Shown: positions 1-9,126, counted from the stretch's first letter. The stretch: 64,000 nucleotides of DNA from Radiobacillus deserti (GCF_007301515.1 NZ_CP041666.1:124001-188000), one strand, 5' to 3'. Program-made: numbers and translations. The notes: a model not told the origin generated them from the letters alone.

Positions 1-1
1 G

Positions 2-208
2 GGATATAGAATATTGTATAAAATTCCAAGATTGCCGATGATGATTATCGAACAAATTGTCCAGGAGTTCGGACAGTTAAACGAGATTGTCAAAATAACT
101 CCAAAAGAAATTGTGAAAGTAAATGGAGTTGGAGAAGTACGAGCTCAGCAAATTAAAGAGGGCTTAAACCGAATTCAAGAGCAATTATTTTTTGATCGTC
201 ATATTTAA
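2..208 (+). CDS. disA: DNA integrity scanning c-di-AMP cyclase DisA, C-terminal end only
   Basis: The open frame enters from the left edge, so only the last 68 residues are present. They match the C-terminal DNA-binding part of DisA: the IPRLP stretch, then a helix-hairpin-helix with the core VNGVGEVRAQQIKEGL and the closing RIQEQ and FDRHI typical of the family. DisA makes cyclic di-AMP and pauses at branched DNA; the catalytic DAC domain lies outside the window. The neighbour yacL is the usual downstream gene in Bacillus. The TTG at 14 is internal and not a start. Confidence 0.93.
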   Translation, partial: GYRILYKIPRLPMMIIEQIVQEFGQLNEIVKITPKEIVKVNGVGEVRAQQIKEGLNRIQEQLFFDRHI

Positions 209-231
209 AAGATAACAAAAAAAACATAAAT

Positions 232-259
232 TTGACTGTATGCCTTACTACATTATATT
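232..259 (+). promoter_or_regulatory. Sigma-A type promoter for yacL
   Basis: TTGACT at 232-237, a 16-base spacer and TATATT at 254-259, in the AT-rich gap between disA and yacL. Position and spacing are right for a promoter of yacL and the following genes. Confidence 0.5.
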
Positions 260-334
260 TTGATAGCATTTATTTTTTTATAATAGATTAATTTTTTTAA
301 ATAAGGCAATACTGTCAAATAGGAGGTGACTGTG

Positions 335-1438
335 GTGCTAAAACGAATCGTGCAATTATTTATTATCATTGCAGGCGGTACCATTGGGTATTTATATATA
401 CCTGATTTATTAAAACTATTAAATCTTGCAAATGGAAGCTGGATACAATCTCCATACGTAGGGATCTTTCTAGGAGCAATTACGCTATTTCTTCTTACAT
501 TTTGGACTGTGGACCACATCGTGAATTTCTTGCGTTGGGTAGAGGAAACATTGATTAAAGCACCAGTAACAGATCTTTTATTTGGAAGCTTTGGAATCAT
601 TATAGGGTTAGTCATAGCCTATCTTATTAATATTCCAATCAAAGACATTAAAATTCAACTTGTTTCGCAAGTACTTCCTCTATTTTTAACGTTTATCCTG
701 GGCTATTTAGGCTTCCAGGTAGGATTTAAGCGTAGAGATGAGTTTCTTTCCTTGCTTACTATTGCAAAGAAAGAGAAAGACAAGGAAAGGAAAAAAGCAA
801 CAGAAACGAGTGAAGCTTCCTCTAGCGAGTCTAAGGTGAAGATTCTGGATACGAGTGTCATTATTGACGGGAGAATCGCAGACATTTGCCAAACTAGTTT
901 CTTAGAGGGAACGGTTGTTATTCCGCAGTTTGTCCTAGAAGAATTACAGCATATTGCAGATTCCTCCGATGTATTAAAACGAAATAGAGGTCGAAGAGGA
1001 CTTGATGTTTTAAATCGTATGCAAAAGGACCTGCCCATTAATTTAGAGATTTATGAACAAGATTTTGAAGACATTCAAGAAGTGGATAGTAAGCTTGTAA
1101 AGCTAGCTAAAGTGGTAAACGGAATCGTCGTAACGAACGACTTTAACTTGAACAAAGTGTGTGAGTTTCAAAATGTTCAAGTTCTCAACATTAACGACTT
1201 AGCAAATGCGGTGAAACCAGTCGTTCTTCCGGGTGAGGAGTTGACCGTACAAGTTATTAAGGACGGTAAAGAACAAAATCAAGGTGTTGCGTATTTAGAT
1301 GATGGGACGATGATTGTGGTCGAAGAAGGGAAGGATTACATCGGAAAAACAATTGAAGTTTTGATTACAAGTGTCCTTCAAACGTCAGCTGGTCGTATGA
1401 TCTTTGCGAAACCTAAATTACTTGAAAAAGCACTATAA
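335..1438 (+). CDS. yacL: Membrane PIN-TRAM domain protein YacL
   Basis: About 367 residues. Four hydrophobic segments fill roughly the first 125 residues, followed by a charged linker. A PIN nuclease-like domain starts near residue 170 (KILDTSVIIDGR, with conserved Asp and later Glu/Asp positions), and a TRAM RNA-binding domain occupies the last 65 residues. The family is conserved in Firmicutes between disA and ispD; RNase activity is inferred from the fold and no substrate can be read from sequence. GTG codons at 326 and 332 are also in frame, but the AGGAGGTG at 321-328 and the MLKRI start of homologues favour the GTG at 335. Confidence 0.9.
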   Translation: MLKRIVQLFIIIAGGTIGYLYIPDLLKLLNLANGSWIQSPYVGIFLGAITLFLLTFWTVDHIVNFLRWVEETLIKAPVTDLLFGSFGIIIGLVIAYLINIPIKDIKIQLVSQVLPLFLTFILGYLGFQVGFKRRDEFLSLLTIAKKEKDKERKKATETSEASSSESKVKILDTSVIIDGRIADICQTSFLEGTVVIPQFVLEELQHIADSSDVLKRNRGRRGLDVLNRMQKDLPINLEIYEQDFEDIQEVDSKLVKLAKVVNGIVVTNDFNLNKVCEFQNVQVLNINDLANAVKPVVLPGEELTVQVIKDGKEQNQGVAYLDDGTMIVVEEGKDYIGKTIEVLITSVLQTSAGRMIFAKPKLLEKAL

Positions 1439-1464
1439 AAACGGTATAACTTTATAGAGATAAA

Positions 1465-1500
1465 CAAAAGTGATAACACGATGTTATCGCTTTTGTTATG
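1465..1500 (+). terminator. Hairpin terminator after yacL
   Basis: A 13-bp stem (1465-1477 with 1483-1495, one wobble pair) with a 5-base loop; the 3' arm is T-rich. It separates yacL from ispD. Confidence 0.6.
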
Positions 1501-1517
1501 TAATCAAAATATGGATT

Positions 1518-1563
1518 TATAATAATGGTAAACTTAACAAGTCCGCTAGATAGACGTTAAGTT
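1518..1563 (+). promoter_or_regulatory. ispD upstream region: -10-like box and inverted repeat
   Basis: A TATAAT at 1518-1523 without a good -35 is followed by a perfect 8-bp inverted repeat (1531-1538 with 1556-1563, 17-base loop) that ends three bases before the ispD ribosome-binding site. It could be part of a 5' UTR hairpin near the translation start; function is unknown. Confidence 0.3.
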
Positions 1564-1579
1564 TTAAAGGCGGTTTAGC

Positions 1580-2257
1580 ATGTTTGAATATCAGGCAATA
1601 GTATTAGCTGCTGGTGAAGGGAAAAGGATGAATGCTGGGGAGAATAAGCAGTTTGTTGTGATAGGTAAAAAGCCTTTAATCATTCATACACTAGATGTAT
1701 TTAGCAAGGATCCATGGTGTTCTTCGATTATCTTAGTTGTGAGTAGGAAAGACAGGGATCGGATAGAAGACTTGCTAGACAGGTATAAACCGAGTAAGGA
1801 GATTAAAATTGCTATAGGTGGAGCGGAAAGACAAGAAAGTGTTTATTTAGGGTTGCAAGCAATGGAGAACAAGGATACGATTGTGTTTATTCATGATGGA
1901 GCCCGACCATTTGTTTCAACGGAAAGCTTACACCTTCTGGCAGAAGCAGCTTATGCACACAAAGCCGCACTATTAGCTGTCCCTGTGACCGACACCATTA
2001 AGCAGCGTAATGGACAAACGTTACACACATTAGATCGAAAGACGTTATGGGCTGCACAGACGCCTCAAGCTTTTCAATATGATATTATTTTTAATGCCCA
2101 TCAAAGAGCAGCGGAAGATAATTTTTTAGGTACAGATGATACGTCTTTAGTAGAACGCTTGAATATTCCGGTTGAAATTGTGATGGGAAGTTACGATAAT
2201 ATGAAGCTTACAACTCCTGAAGATTTGAAGCGTGCTCAAGCTTTTCTAAAAAGGTAG
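1580..2257 (+). CDS. ispD: 2-C-methyl-D-erythritol 4-phosphate cytidylyltransferase
   Basis: 225 residues, normal for IspD. The protein joins CTP and MEP to give CDP-ME in the non-mevalonate isoprenoid pathway. The nucleotide-binding loop LAAGEGKRM sits at residues 9-17, the HDGARPF motif near residue 104, and the DDTSLVE stretch in the C-terminal half. ATG start preceded by AAAGGCGG. ispF follows after 40 bases, so two consecutive-branch enzymes of the MEP pathway are co-transcribed. Confidence 0.96.
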   Translation: MFEYQAIVLAAGEGKRMNAGENKQFVVIGKKPLIIHTLDVFSKDPWCSSIILVVSRKDRDRIEDLLDRYKPSKEIKIAIGGAERQESVYLGLQAMENKDTIVFIHDGARPFVSTESLHLLAEAAYAHKAALLAVPVTDTIKQRNGQTLHTLDRKTLWAAQTPQAFQYDIIFNAHQRAAEDNFLGTDDTSLVERLNIPVEIVMGSYDNMKLTTPEDLKRAQAFLKR

Positions 2258-2297
2258 TACAGATCTATCAAGGTATCAAGGGAGGTAAGATTAAAAG

Positions 2298-2774
2298 ATG
2301 TATCGAATTGGACAAGGGTTTGATGTGCACCAACTGGTAGAAGGAAGACCATGTATTATCGGTGGGGTAGAAATTCCTTTTGAAAAAGGGTTATTAGGCC
2401 ATTCTGATGCAGATGTTTTGCTTCATACTATTGCAGATGCCTTACTGGGAGCAATTGGAGAAGGGGATATCGGAAAGCATTTTCCAGATACCGATGAAGC
2501 TTTTAAAGACTTTGATTCTAAGGTCTTGTTAAAAGAAGTGTGGGATATGGCAAGAGAAGCAGGCTACCAGTTAGGGAATGTGGATTGTACAGTCATTGCA
2601 CAAGCACCTAAAATGGCACCTTATATAGAGCAGATTAGGCAGAGCATTGCTTCCATACTAAATTGTGAACTATCACAGATAAATGTAAAGGCAACAACAA
2701 CCGAACAATTAGGCTTTACAGGTCGTCAAGAGGGTATTGCTGCCCAAGCAGTGGCAATACTGATACAAGAGTAA
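2298..2774 (+). CDS. ispF: 2-C-methyl-D-erythritol 2,4-cyclodiphosphate synthase
   Basis: 158 residues, the usual IspF length. The enzyme cyclises CDP-ME 2-phosphate with release of CMP and works as a trimer. Metal ligands are visible in GFDVHQL (Asp and His near residues 8 and 10) and in the HSDADVLLH motif (near residues 34-42); the TTTEQLGFTGR segment binds the cytidine and diphosphate. AGGGAGG ribosome-binding site. It sits between ispD and gltX as in B. subtilis. Confidence 0.97.
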   Translation: MYRIGQGFDVHQLVEGRPCIIGGVEIPFEKGLLGHSDADVLLHTIADALLGAIGEGDIGKHFPDTDEAFKDFDSKVLLKEVWDMAREAGYQLGNVDCTVIAQAPKMAPYIEQIRQSIASILNCELSQINVKATTTEQLGFTGRQEGIAAQAVAILIQE

Positions 2775-2807
2775 TGGATACATAACAAAGTAGAAAGGGG
2801 CAGTAAT

Positions 2808-4274
2808 ATGACAAAGAAGGTAAGAGTCCGTTATGCACCAAGTCCAACAGGACATCTTCATATTGGGAATGCGAGAACGGCATTATTTAATTATTTATTT
2901 GCAAGACACTTAGGTGGAGACTTTATTATCCGAACGGAGGATACAGATGATAAGCGTAATGTGGAAGGCGGAGAAGAAAGTCAGCTTAATTTCCTAAAGT
3001 GGTTAGGTATTGAATGGGACGAAGGCGCGGACATTGGTGGGGCATATGGTCCGTATCGTCAAACGGAACGATTAGACATTTATAACAAATACGTTCAAGA
3101 TTTATTGGATCGTGGATTAGCGTATAAATGCTACATGACCGAGGAAGAGCTTGAGAATGAACGTGAAGAACAGAAAGCGCAAGGTAAAGTTCCGAAATAT
3201 TCAGGAGCACACCGAGACCTTACGGAAGAACAAGTCAAACAATTTGAAGCGGAAGGGCGCCAGCCAAGTATTCGTTTCCGAGTTCCTGAAGGAAAAACGT
3301 ATCGTTTCAAAGATATTGTTCGAGACAATATTACGTTTGAATCAAGTGACTTTGGAGATTGGGTCATCGTAAAGAAAAATGGGATTCCTACGTATAACTT
3401 TGCGGTTGCAATCGATGATCACTTCATGGAAATTTCACATGTGTTCCGAGGGGAAGAGCATATTTCCAATACACCGAAACAAATGATGATCTATGATGCA
3501 TTTGGTTGGGAGGCACCAGAATTTGGACATATGACGCTTATCCTAAATGAAAATCGCAAAAAGCTTAGTAAGCGTGATGAACACATTCTACAATTCATTG
3601 AGCAATACAAAAACTTAGGGTATTTGCCAGAAGCGCTATTTAACTTTATTGCTCTGTTAGGTTGGTCTCCAGTTGGAGAAGAAGAAATCTTTACGAAAGA
3701 GCAGTTTATTGAGATATTTGATCCAGAAAGATTGTCTACATCCCCTGCGATATTTGACCCTCAAAAATTAAAGTGGATGAACAACCAGTATATTAAAGCG
3801 GCAGACTTTGATCGGGTGGTAAGCCTAAGTCTTCCCCATTTAATGGAAGCAGGCAAGCTTCCAGAGAACATGACCCAAGAGCAAAAGGGCTGGGCGTTAG
3901 AACTTATTGGCTTGTATAAAGATCAGTTAAGCTATGGTTCTGAGATTGTGGAACTAACAGAGTTATTCTTTAAGGATGACATTCAATATACGGAAGAACT
4001 AATGGAAGTCTTAAACGAAGAACAGGTTCCAGAAGTGTTAGAAACATTTGCTAGCTTTTTAAAAGAGGACAATGAATTTACACCGGATACAATAAAAGCA
4101 CAGATAAAAGCAACGCAAAAAGAGACAGGCCATAAAGGTAAGAAGTTATTTATGCCGATTCGAGTTGCTACTACTGGACAAGTTCATGGTCCTGAATTAC
4201 CTAATTCTATTCATTTGTTAGGTAAAGAAGTGGTGTTAAATCGTCTTGATGCAACGTTAAACAAAATAAAATGA
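2808..4274 (+). CDS. gltX: Glutamyl-tRNA synthetase
   Basis: 488 residues, class I aminoacyl-tRNA synthetase. The HIGH signature reads HIGN near residue 18 after the conserved APSPTGH, and the KMSKS equivalent is KLSKRDEH near residue 250. In Bacillus this enzyme is non-discriminating and also charges tRNA-Gln for later amidation; no glnS was seen here. Start ATG with GAAAGGGG upstream. The following gap holds a T-box leader, so cysE begins a separately controlled unit. Confidence 0.97.
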   Translation: MTKKVRVRYAPSPTGHLHIGNARTALFNYLFARHLGGDFIIRTEDTDDKRNVEGGEESQLNFLKWLGIEWDEGADIGGAYGPYRQTERLDIYNKYVQDLLDRGLAYKCYMTEEELENEREEQKAQGKVPKYSGAHRDLTEEQVKQFEAEGRQPSIRFRVPEGKTYRFKDIVRDNITFESSDFGDWVIVKKNGIPTYNFAVAIDDHFMEISHVFRGEEHISNTPKQMMIYDAFGWEAPEFGHMTLILNENRKKLSKRDEHILQFIEQYKNLGYLPEALFNFIALLGWSPVGEEEIFTKEQFIEIFDPERLSTSPAIFDPQKLKWMNNQYIKAADFDRVVSLSLPHLMEAGKLPENMTQEQKGWALELIGLYKDQLSYGSEIVELTELFFKDDIQYTEELMEVLNEEQVPEVLETFASFLKEDNEFTPDTIKAQIKATQKETGHKGKKLFMPIRVATTGQVHGPELPNSIHLLGKEVVLNRLDATLNKIK

Positions 4275-4319
4275 TTTCACATTTCATCGGAAATGTAATA
4301 TAGTATATAGTACTATAAG

Positions 4320-4561
4320 CGAACGTTGACGAGGAGAAGTAAGGGGCTCGCCGTCTTATACAGAGAGAATCACCACCGGCTGAAAGTGATTCTAAGCACG
4401 CATCCTTGAAATGCACCTCGGAGTCTTGTGTTGAAAGTAGTAGGCGCAGGCGGTACTCTACCGTTATAAGAGTTGAGTGGAGGAGTGTATAAAGCTCCTA
4501 AACAGAGTGGGACCGCGCATAGCAAGCGTCTCTGTGTTTTTGAACACAGAGACGCTTTTTT
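4320..4561 (+). promoter_or_regulatory. T-box leader, cysteine specifier (cysES)
   Basis: A tRNA-sensing leader. GAGG at 4331-4334 opens stem I and pairs with CCTC after the specifier loop; the AGTA bulge lies at 4338-4341. The specifier TGC (Cys) is at 4412-4414, followed by A. The T-box AGAGTGGGACCGCG is at 4504-4517, with TGGG offered to the tRNA acceptor end. A 14-bp terminator stem (4525-4538 with 4543-4556) and T-run close it. Uncharged tRNA-Cys should favour the antiterminator and turn on cysE-cysS. Confidence 0.93.
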
Positions 4562-4598
4562 ATTTCCGTAAGCAGAGTAAAGGAGGGAGGCTCGTACA

Positions 4599-5267
4599 AT
4601 GGGGCTTTTCAAAATGTTTAAAGAAGACATAGATGTTGTGTTTGATCAAGATCCAGCTGCAAGAACTTATATTGAAGTCTTACTGACATATTCTGGATTA
4701 CATGCCATATGGGCGCATCGAATTGCTCATGTTTTTTATCGAAAGAAATTCTTCTTTATTGCCCGGGTAATTTCGCAAGTTAGCCGTTTTTTTACAGGAA
4801 TCGAAATTCATCCTGGTGCCCGTATTGGTAGTCGCTTCTTTATTGATCACGGAATGGGAGTCGTAATAGGAGAGACGTGTGAGATTGGAAATAACGTTAC
4901 GATTTTTCAAGGAGTTACATTAGGTGGTACTGGGAAAGAAAAAGGAAAGCGCCATCCGACGATAAAAGATAATGCACTTATTGCAACAGGAGCAAAGATT
5001 CTAGGTTCCATTACCATTGGAGAAAGCTCTAAAGTTGGTGCTGGATCGGTGGTCCTACACGATGTTCCGGATCACTCAACAGTAGTCGGAATTCCAGGTA
5101 GGGTTGTGGTACAAAACGGTCAAAGAGTGCGTCGTGACTTGGATCATCACATTTTACCCGATCCTGTTTCAGAGAAAATTAAAAGCATGGAAAAAGAAAT
5201 GGAAGAATTGAAGACACAGTTAATAGAGCTTAAAGGAGTGAAAGGCCATGAGCATAAACATTTATAA
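4599..5267 (+). CDS. cysE: Serine O-acetyltransferase
   Basis: 222 residues, the short bacillary form. It acetylates serine with acetyl-CoA, the first committed step to cysteine. The C-terminal half shows the left-handed beta-helix hexapeptide pattern; the catalytic Asp-His pair is in FIDHGMGVVIGE near residue 89, and GGTGKEKGKRHP forms the loop over the active site. A charged tail predicted to be helical ends the protein. It lies directly under the cysteine T-box and overlaps cysS by 20 bases, so precursor synthesis and tRNA charging respond to the same tRNA-Cys signal. Confidence 0.96.
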   Translation: MGLFKMFKEDIDVVFDQDPAARTYIEVLLTYSGLHAIWAHRIAHVFYRKKFFFIARVISQVSRFFTGIEIHPGARIGSRFFIDHGMGVVIGETCEIGNNVTIFQGVTLGGTGKEKGKRHPTIKDNALIATGAKILGSITIGESSKVGAGSVVLHDVPDHSTVVGIPGRVVVQNGQRVRRDLDHHILPDPVSEKIKSMEKEMEELKTQLIELKGVKGHEHKHL

Positions 5268-6651
5268 TACACTTACTAAAAAGAAGGAACCGTTTGTCCC
5301 AATCGAAGAAGGAAAAGTAAGCATGTATGTGTGTGGCCCAACGGTGTATAATTACATTCATATTGGGAATGCACGACCAGCGATTGTCTTTGATACAGTT
5401 CGCCGTTACCTAGAATACAAAGGGTATGATGTGAAGTATGTCTTAAATTTCACGGACGTAGATGACAAAATTATTAAAGCAGCAAATGATTTAAAAGAAG
5501 AGGTTGGGACTGTAGCTCAACGATTTATTGATGCATATAAACAGGATGTTCATGCGCTTGGTGTCAAAGAGGCAGCACATCACCCACGTGTTACGGAGAG
5601 TATGGGAGAGATTATTGATTTCATTCAAGTGCTAGTGGAGAAAGGGCATGCTTATGAATCCGAAGGAGATGTGTATTTCCGCACTCGTTCTTTCGATGAG
5701 TATGGAAAGCTATCCCATCAATCCATTGATGAACTACGGTCTGGTGCAAGAATTCAAGTCGGAGAGAAAAAGGATGACCCATTAGATTTCGCGCTATGGA
5801 AACAAGCGAAGCCTGGTGAAATTGCTTGGGAATCGCCTTGGGGTCAAGGACGACCTGGTTGGCATATTGAGTGCTCGGCCATGGCTAAGAAATATCTCGG
5901 AGACACCATTGATATTCACGCTGGAGGGCAAGACTTAACCTTCCCGCACCACGAGAATGAAATTGCTCAGTCCGAAGCGGCGAACGGCACATCTTTTGCA
6001 AGGTACTGGATGCATAATGGCTATATCAACATCGACAATGAAAAAATGTCTAAGTCGTTAGGGAACTTTGTTCTAGCACATGATTTAATTGAAAAGCACG
6101 ATCCAAGAGTGCTTCGGTTTTTCATGCTAAGTGTTCATTACCGTAATCCGATTAACTTTAGTGATGAATTACTTCAAGGAGCAAAAAATAGCTTAGATCG
6201 AATTGTAAATGCTTATGAAAACTTAGAGCATCGAAAGCAATCCAGTACAGATCTAGATAAAAGTCAGGATAAGTGGCAAGCAAAGCTTCAGGATTATCAA
6301 CAACGATTTGATGAAGCGATGGACGATGATTTCAATACGGCTAATGCAATCGCCGTTCTTTTTGATATAACGAAGGATGCAAATATTTATTTACAATCGG
6401 ACCATACATCTAAAGAAGTAATTGAGGCATTCCAATCCTTATTAGAAAAACTTCTTGGTGTATTAGGTGTCGACCTTGTTGCAAATACCGATTCGTTATT
6501 AGATGAAGAAGTTGAAGCGTTGATTGAACAACGAATTCAAGCCAGAAAGGATAAAAACTTTGCTTTAGCAGATAAAATCAGAGACGACTTGAAAGACCAG
6601 AACATCATTTTGGAAGACACGCCTCAAGGGACGCGTTGGAAAAGAGGATAA
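5248..6651 (+). CDS. cysS: Cysteinyl-tRNA synthetase
   Basis: 467 residues, class Ia synthetase. HIGN occurs near residue 37 (YIHIGNARP) and KMSKS near residue 266. Zinc ligands expected for the family are visible: the Cys in YVCGPTVYN, the Cys in HIECSAM, and His/Glu in FPHHENEIAQSE. ATG start preceded by AAAGGAGTG inside the end of cysE; the overlap suggests translational coupling. mrnC begins three bases after its stop. Confidence 0.97.
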   Translation: MSINIYNTLTKKKEPFVPIEEGKVSMYVCGPTVYNYIHIGNARPAIVFDTVRRYLEYKGYDVKYVLNFTDVDDKIIKAANDLKEEVGTVAQRFIDAYKQDVHALGVKEAAHHPRVTESMGEIIDFIQVLVEKGHAYESEGDVYFRTRSFDEYGKLSHQSIDELRSGARIQVGEKKDDPLDFALWKQAKPGEIAWESPWGQGRPGWHIECSAMAKKYLGDTIDIHAGGQDLTFPHHENEIAQSEAANGTSFARYWMHNGYINIDNEKMSKSLGNFVLAHDLIEKHDPRVLRFFMLSVHYRNPINFSDELLQGAKNSLDRIVNAYENLEHRKQSSTDLDKSQDKWQAKLQDYQQRFDEAMDDDFNTANAIAVLFDITKDANIYLQSDHTSKEVIEAFQSLLEKLLGVLGVDLVANTDSLLDEEVEALIEQRIQARKDKNFALADKIRDDLKDQNIILEDTPQGTRWKRG

Positions 6652-6654
6652 GGC

Positions 6655-7053
6655 ATGCCAGAATTAGATGTTAAACAGATGAAAAGTTTAACCTTAGCCT
6701 ATATGGGTGATGCTATCTATGAAATCTACGTTCGTCATCATCTCATTCAATCGGGGAAAGTAAAACCAAACCATCTTCATCAATCTGCGGTATCTTTTGT
6801 GTCTGCGAAATCACAAGCGAGGGTTATAAGGGATTGGCTAGAAAAAGGGGAACTGACAGAAGAGGAAGAAGCGGTTGTAAGAAGGGGCAGAAATGCCAAA
6901 TCAGGCACTGTCCCTAAAAACACCGATGTACAAACGTATCGATATAGTACTGCATTTGAAGCATTGATAGGATATTTGTATTTGCAAGAGGAAACGAAAC
7001 GTTTAGAAATATTAATAGAACGTGCCATTCAATTTGTAGAGGAAAGGGGTTGA
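6655..7053 (+). CDS. mrnC: Mini-ribonuclease III (23S rRNA maturation)
   Basis: 132 residues: an RNase III catalytic domain without the double-stranded RNA-binding domain. The metal-binding segment is LAYMGDAIYEIYVR near residues 13-26, with the second acidic cluster in TAFEALIGYLYL near the C-terminus. In B. subtilis the enzyme trims the ends of 23S precursor; the complementary 23S flanks at 56490 and 59683 are a matching substrate in this same window. It sits between cysS and rlmB, as usual for the family. Confidence 0.93.
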   Translation: MPELDVKQMKSLTLAYMGDAIYEIYVRHHLIQSGKVKPNHLHQSAVSFVSAKSQARVIRDWLEKGELTEEEEAVVRRGRNAKSGTVPKNTDVQTYRYSTAFEALIGYLYLQEETKRLEILIERAIQFVEERG

Positions 7054-7057
7054 ACGT

Positions 7058-7798
7058 ATGGCAGAGGAATGGATTATTGGAAAAAATCCCGTCATAGAAG
7101 CGTTACGGTCAGGTCGCTCTATCAATAAAGTTTTTGTCTCTGATCAGTTACAGCAGCAGGCTACTCATAAAATTCAAGCATTGGCAAAGCAAGCTGGGAC
7201 GACGGTAAAAGCAGTACCTAAGAAAAGATTAGACCAATTAGTAAATGGTAACCATCAGGGCGTGGCAGCATCTGTTGCAGCTTATGAATATAGTACGATC
7301 GAGGATTTGTTTGACGTGGCGAAGAAAAGAGACGAAGCTCCATTTTTTATGATTCTTGATGAAATAGAAGATCCTCATAACCTAGGATCTATTCTACGAA
7401 CCGCGGACGCTACTGGGGTTCACGGTGTGATCATTCCGAAGAGGCGGTCGGTTGGACTAACGGCGACGGTAGCAAAAACATCCGCAGGTGCCATTGAATA
7501 TATTCCGGTAGCACGTGTTACGAACATTGCGAATACCATCGAAGAGTTAAAGGAACGAAATGTTTGGGTCATCGGAACGGCTGCAGATGGGAAAGAGGAT
7601 TATACGGAACTAGATGGAACGATTCCAATTGCAATAGTCATTGGTAACGAAGGCAAAGGGATGAGTCGATTAGTGAAAGAGAAATGTGATTGGACTGTTC
7701 GACTATCGATGAAAGGGAAGGTTTCTTCGCTTAATGCTTCTGTAGCAGCAAGCTTATTGATGTACGAAGTCTATCGTAAAAGAATCCCCGGTGATTAA
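7058..7798 (+). CDS. rlmB: 23S rRNA (guanosine-2'-O-)-methyltransferase RlmB family
   Basis: 246 residues, SpoU/TrmH family. An N-terminal substrate-binding domain (about residues 1-75) precedes the knotted SPOUT domain. Motif 1 is in DPHNLGSILRTADATG near residue 107, motif 2 in IVIGNEGKGMSRL, motif 3 in SLNASVAASLLMYE. E. coli RlmB methylates G2251 of 23S; the Bacillus enzyme may act on an equivalent site, which is inference. The start overlaps nothing and is preceded by GAAAGGGG; rae1 follows after two bases. Confidence 0.9.
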   Translation: MAEEWIIGKNPVIEALRSGRSINKVFVSDQLQQQATHKIQALAKQAGTTVKAVPKKRLDQLVNGNHQGVAASVAAYEYSTIEDLFDVAKKRDEAPFFMILDEIEDPHNLGSILRTADATGVHGVIIPKRRSVGLTATVAKTSAGAIEYIPVARVTNIANTIEELKERNVWVIGTAADGKEDYTELDGTIPIAIVIGNEGKGMSRLVKEKCDWTVRLSMKGKVSSLNASVAASLLMYEVYRKRIPGD

Positions 7799-7800
7799 CC

Positions 7801-8307
7801 ATGAACGTACTGGTTGTAGACGGCTATAATATTATTGGGGCTTGGGATTATCTATCGGAATTAAAAGACGATAAATTAGAGGATGCGAGAGATTTATTGA
7901 TTGAACAGCTTGCTGAATATCAGGCGTATAAAGGGGACCGTGTTATCATTGTATTTGATGCACATTACGTGAGAGGCATCCAAAAGAAGGTGAAGAATTA
8001 TAAAGTGGAGGTTATTTTTACCAGGGAAAATGAATCCGCAGACGAATGTATTGAACGACTGGTAAAACAGATTATTAATGTGAAAACAACGGTTTATGTT
8101 GCGACTTCCGATTATACGGAGCAACGAACGATATTTGCGCAAGGTGCTTTACGGAAATCTGCGAGAGAGCTGCTTCTAGAAGTGAAATCTATTCAAAGAG
8201 AGATAAAACAAGATATTGAAACCCATCGAAATGTAAAACCTCCAAGTAAAATTCCACTTTCTAAAGAAGTATTAGATGTATTTGAGAAATGGCGGCGCGG
8301 GAAGTAA
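7801..8307 (+). CDS. rae1: Ribosome-associated endoribonuclease Rae1 (NYN domain)
   Basis: 168 residues, YacP/NYN family with a PIN-like fold. The first acidic residue lies in LVVDGYNIIGAW (residues 4-15), a second in VIIVFDAHYV (near 47-56), and a third in ADECIERL (near 80). In B. subtilis Rae1 cuts certain mRNAs in the ribosomal A site. It is the last gene of the cysE-cysS-mrnC-rlmB run; the sigH promoter begins within 20 bases of its stop. Confidence 0.9.
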   Translation: MNVLVVDGYNIIGAWDYLSELKDDKLEDARDLLIEQLAEYQAYKGDRVIIVFDAHYVRGIQKKVKNYKVEVIFTRENESADECIERLVKQIINVKTTVYVATSDYTEQRTIFAQGALRKSARELLLEVKSIQREIKQDIETHRNVKPPSKIPLSKEVLDVFEKWRRGK

Positions 8308-8323
8308 TTGGATATTCGTGTTA

Positions 8324-8353
8324 TTGACGATACAGAAATTGGTACTGTATAAT
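8324..8353 (+). promoter_or_regulatory. Sigma-A promoter of sigH
   Basis: TTGACG at 8324-8329, 18-base spacer, perfect TATAAT at 8348-8353, just downstream of rae1. In B. subtilis the sigH promoter is repressed by AbrB; no AbrB site can be called from sequence. Confidence 0.75.
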
Positions 8354-8396
8354 TATACTATATATCTACGACATGAAACGTCGGGGGGAAGCTTGG

Positions 8397-9053
8397 GTGA
8401 ACACCATGCACAAGGATACAGACAATAAGGAAATTGAATGGGCAGCGTTAGAAGATGATGAAATCATTTCTTTAGTTCATAGTGGGCATAGTCAAGCTTT
8501 AGATTATTTAATCAATAAATATCGAAATTTTGTTCGTGCAAAAGCCAGAACATACTTTCTTATCGGTGCCGATCGAGAAGATATTATACAAGAAGGTATG
8601 ATTGGTCTTTATAAAGCGATTCGAGATTATAAGGGGGACAAGCTCTCTTCCTTTAAAGCCTTTGCAGAGCTTTGTGTAACCCGCCAAATTATTACGGCGA
8701 TTAAGACGGCAACAAGACAAAAGCATATTCCGCTTAATTCCTACGTTTCTTTGGACAAGCCGATGTATGACGAAGAATCGGATCGAACATTACTAGACGT
8801 AATAGCCGGTTCAAAAGCAGTAGATCCACAAGAGTTGATAGTGAATCGTGAAAAATTTGGTGATATGGAATATAAGATGTCGGAGCTTTTGAGTGAGCTT
8901 GAACGTCAAGTTCTATCTTTGTATTTGGATGGTAGATCCTATCAGGAAATTTCTGTGGAATTGAAACGCCATGTGAAATCGATTGATAACGCCTTGCAAA
9001 GAGTAAAGCGGAAGCTGGAACGTTATTTAGAAATTAGCGAAATTACACTATAA
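8397..9053 (+). CDS. sigH: RNA polymerase sigma-H factor (early sporulation)
   Basis: 218 residues from the GTG chosen. Region 2 (DYLINKYRNFVRAKA, then DREDIIQEGMIGLYKAIRDYK) recognises the -10 element and region 4 (SYQEISVELKRHVKSIDNALQ) the -35. Near-identity to B. subtilis SigH across the core makes the call safe. SigH directs stationary-phase and early sporulation genes, in keeping with the sporulation genes at 49-54 kb. An in-frame ATG at 8373 has no good ribosome-binding site, whereas CGGGGGGAAG at 8382-8391 is well placed for GTG 8397; ATG 8406 is another option. Confidence 0.95.
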   Translation: MNTMHKDTDNKEIEWAALEDDEIISLVHSGHSQALDYLINKYRNFVRAKARTYFLIGADREDIIQEGMIGLYKAIRDYKGDKLSSFKAFAELCVTRQIITAIKTATRQKHIPLNSYVSLDKPMYDEESDRTLLDVIAGSKAVDPQELIVNREKFGDMEYKMSELLSELERQVLSLYLDGRSYQEISVELKRHVKSIDNALQRVKRKLERYLEISEITL

Positions 9054-9061
9054 ATCTTAAA

Positions 9062-9090
9062 TTGACAGGCTTTTTCATGCGTGCTACTCT
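9062..9090 (+). promoter_or_regulatory. Strong sigma-A promoter of rpmG-secE
   Basis: TTGACA at 9062-9067, 17-base spacer, and TGcTACTCT (extended -10) at 9082-9090, immediately after sigH. Confidence 0.75.
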
Positions 9091-9126
9091 AGTAGGAGTG
9101 AAAACCCTTCATTATGGGGTGATAGA

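Noticed and set aside
4274..4330. Promoter directly upstream of the T-box
   Set aside because: AT-rich with TATAGTATA-like sequence, but no -35/-10 pair with good spacing could be fixed.
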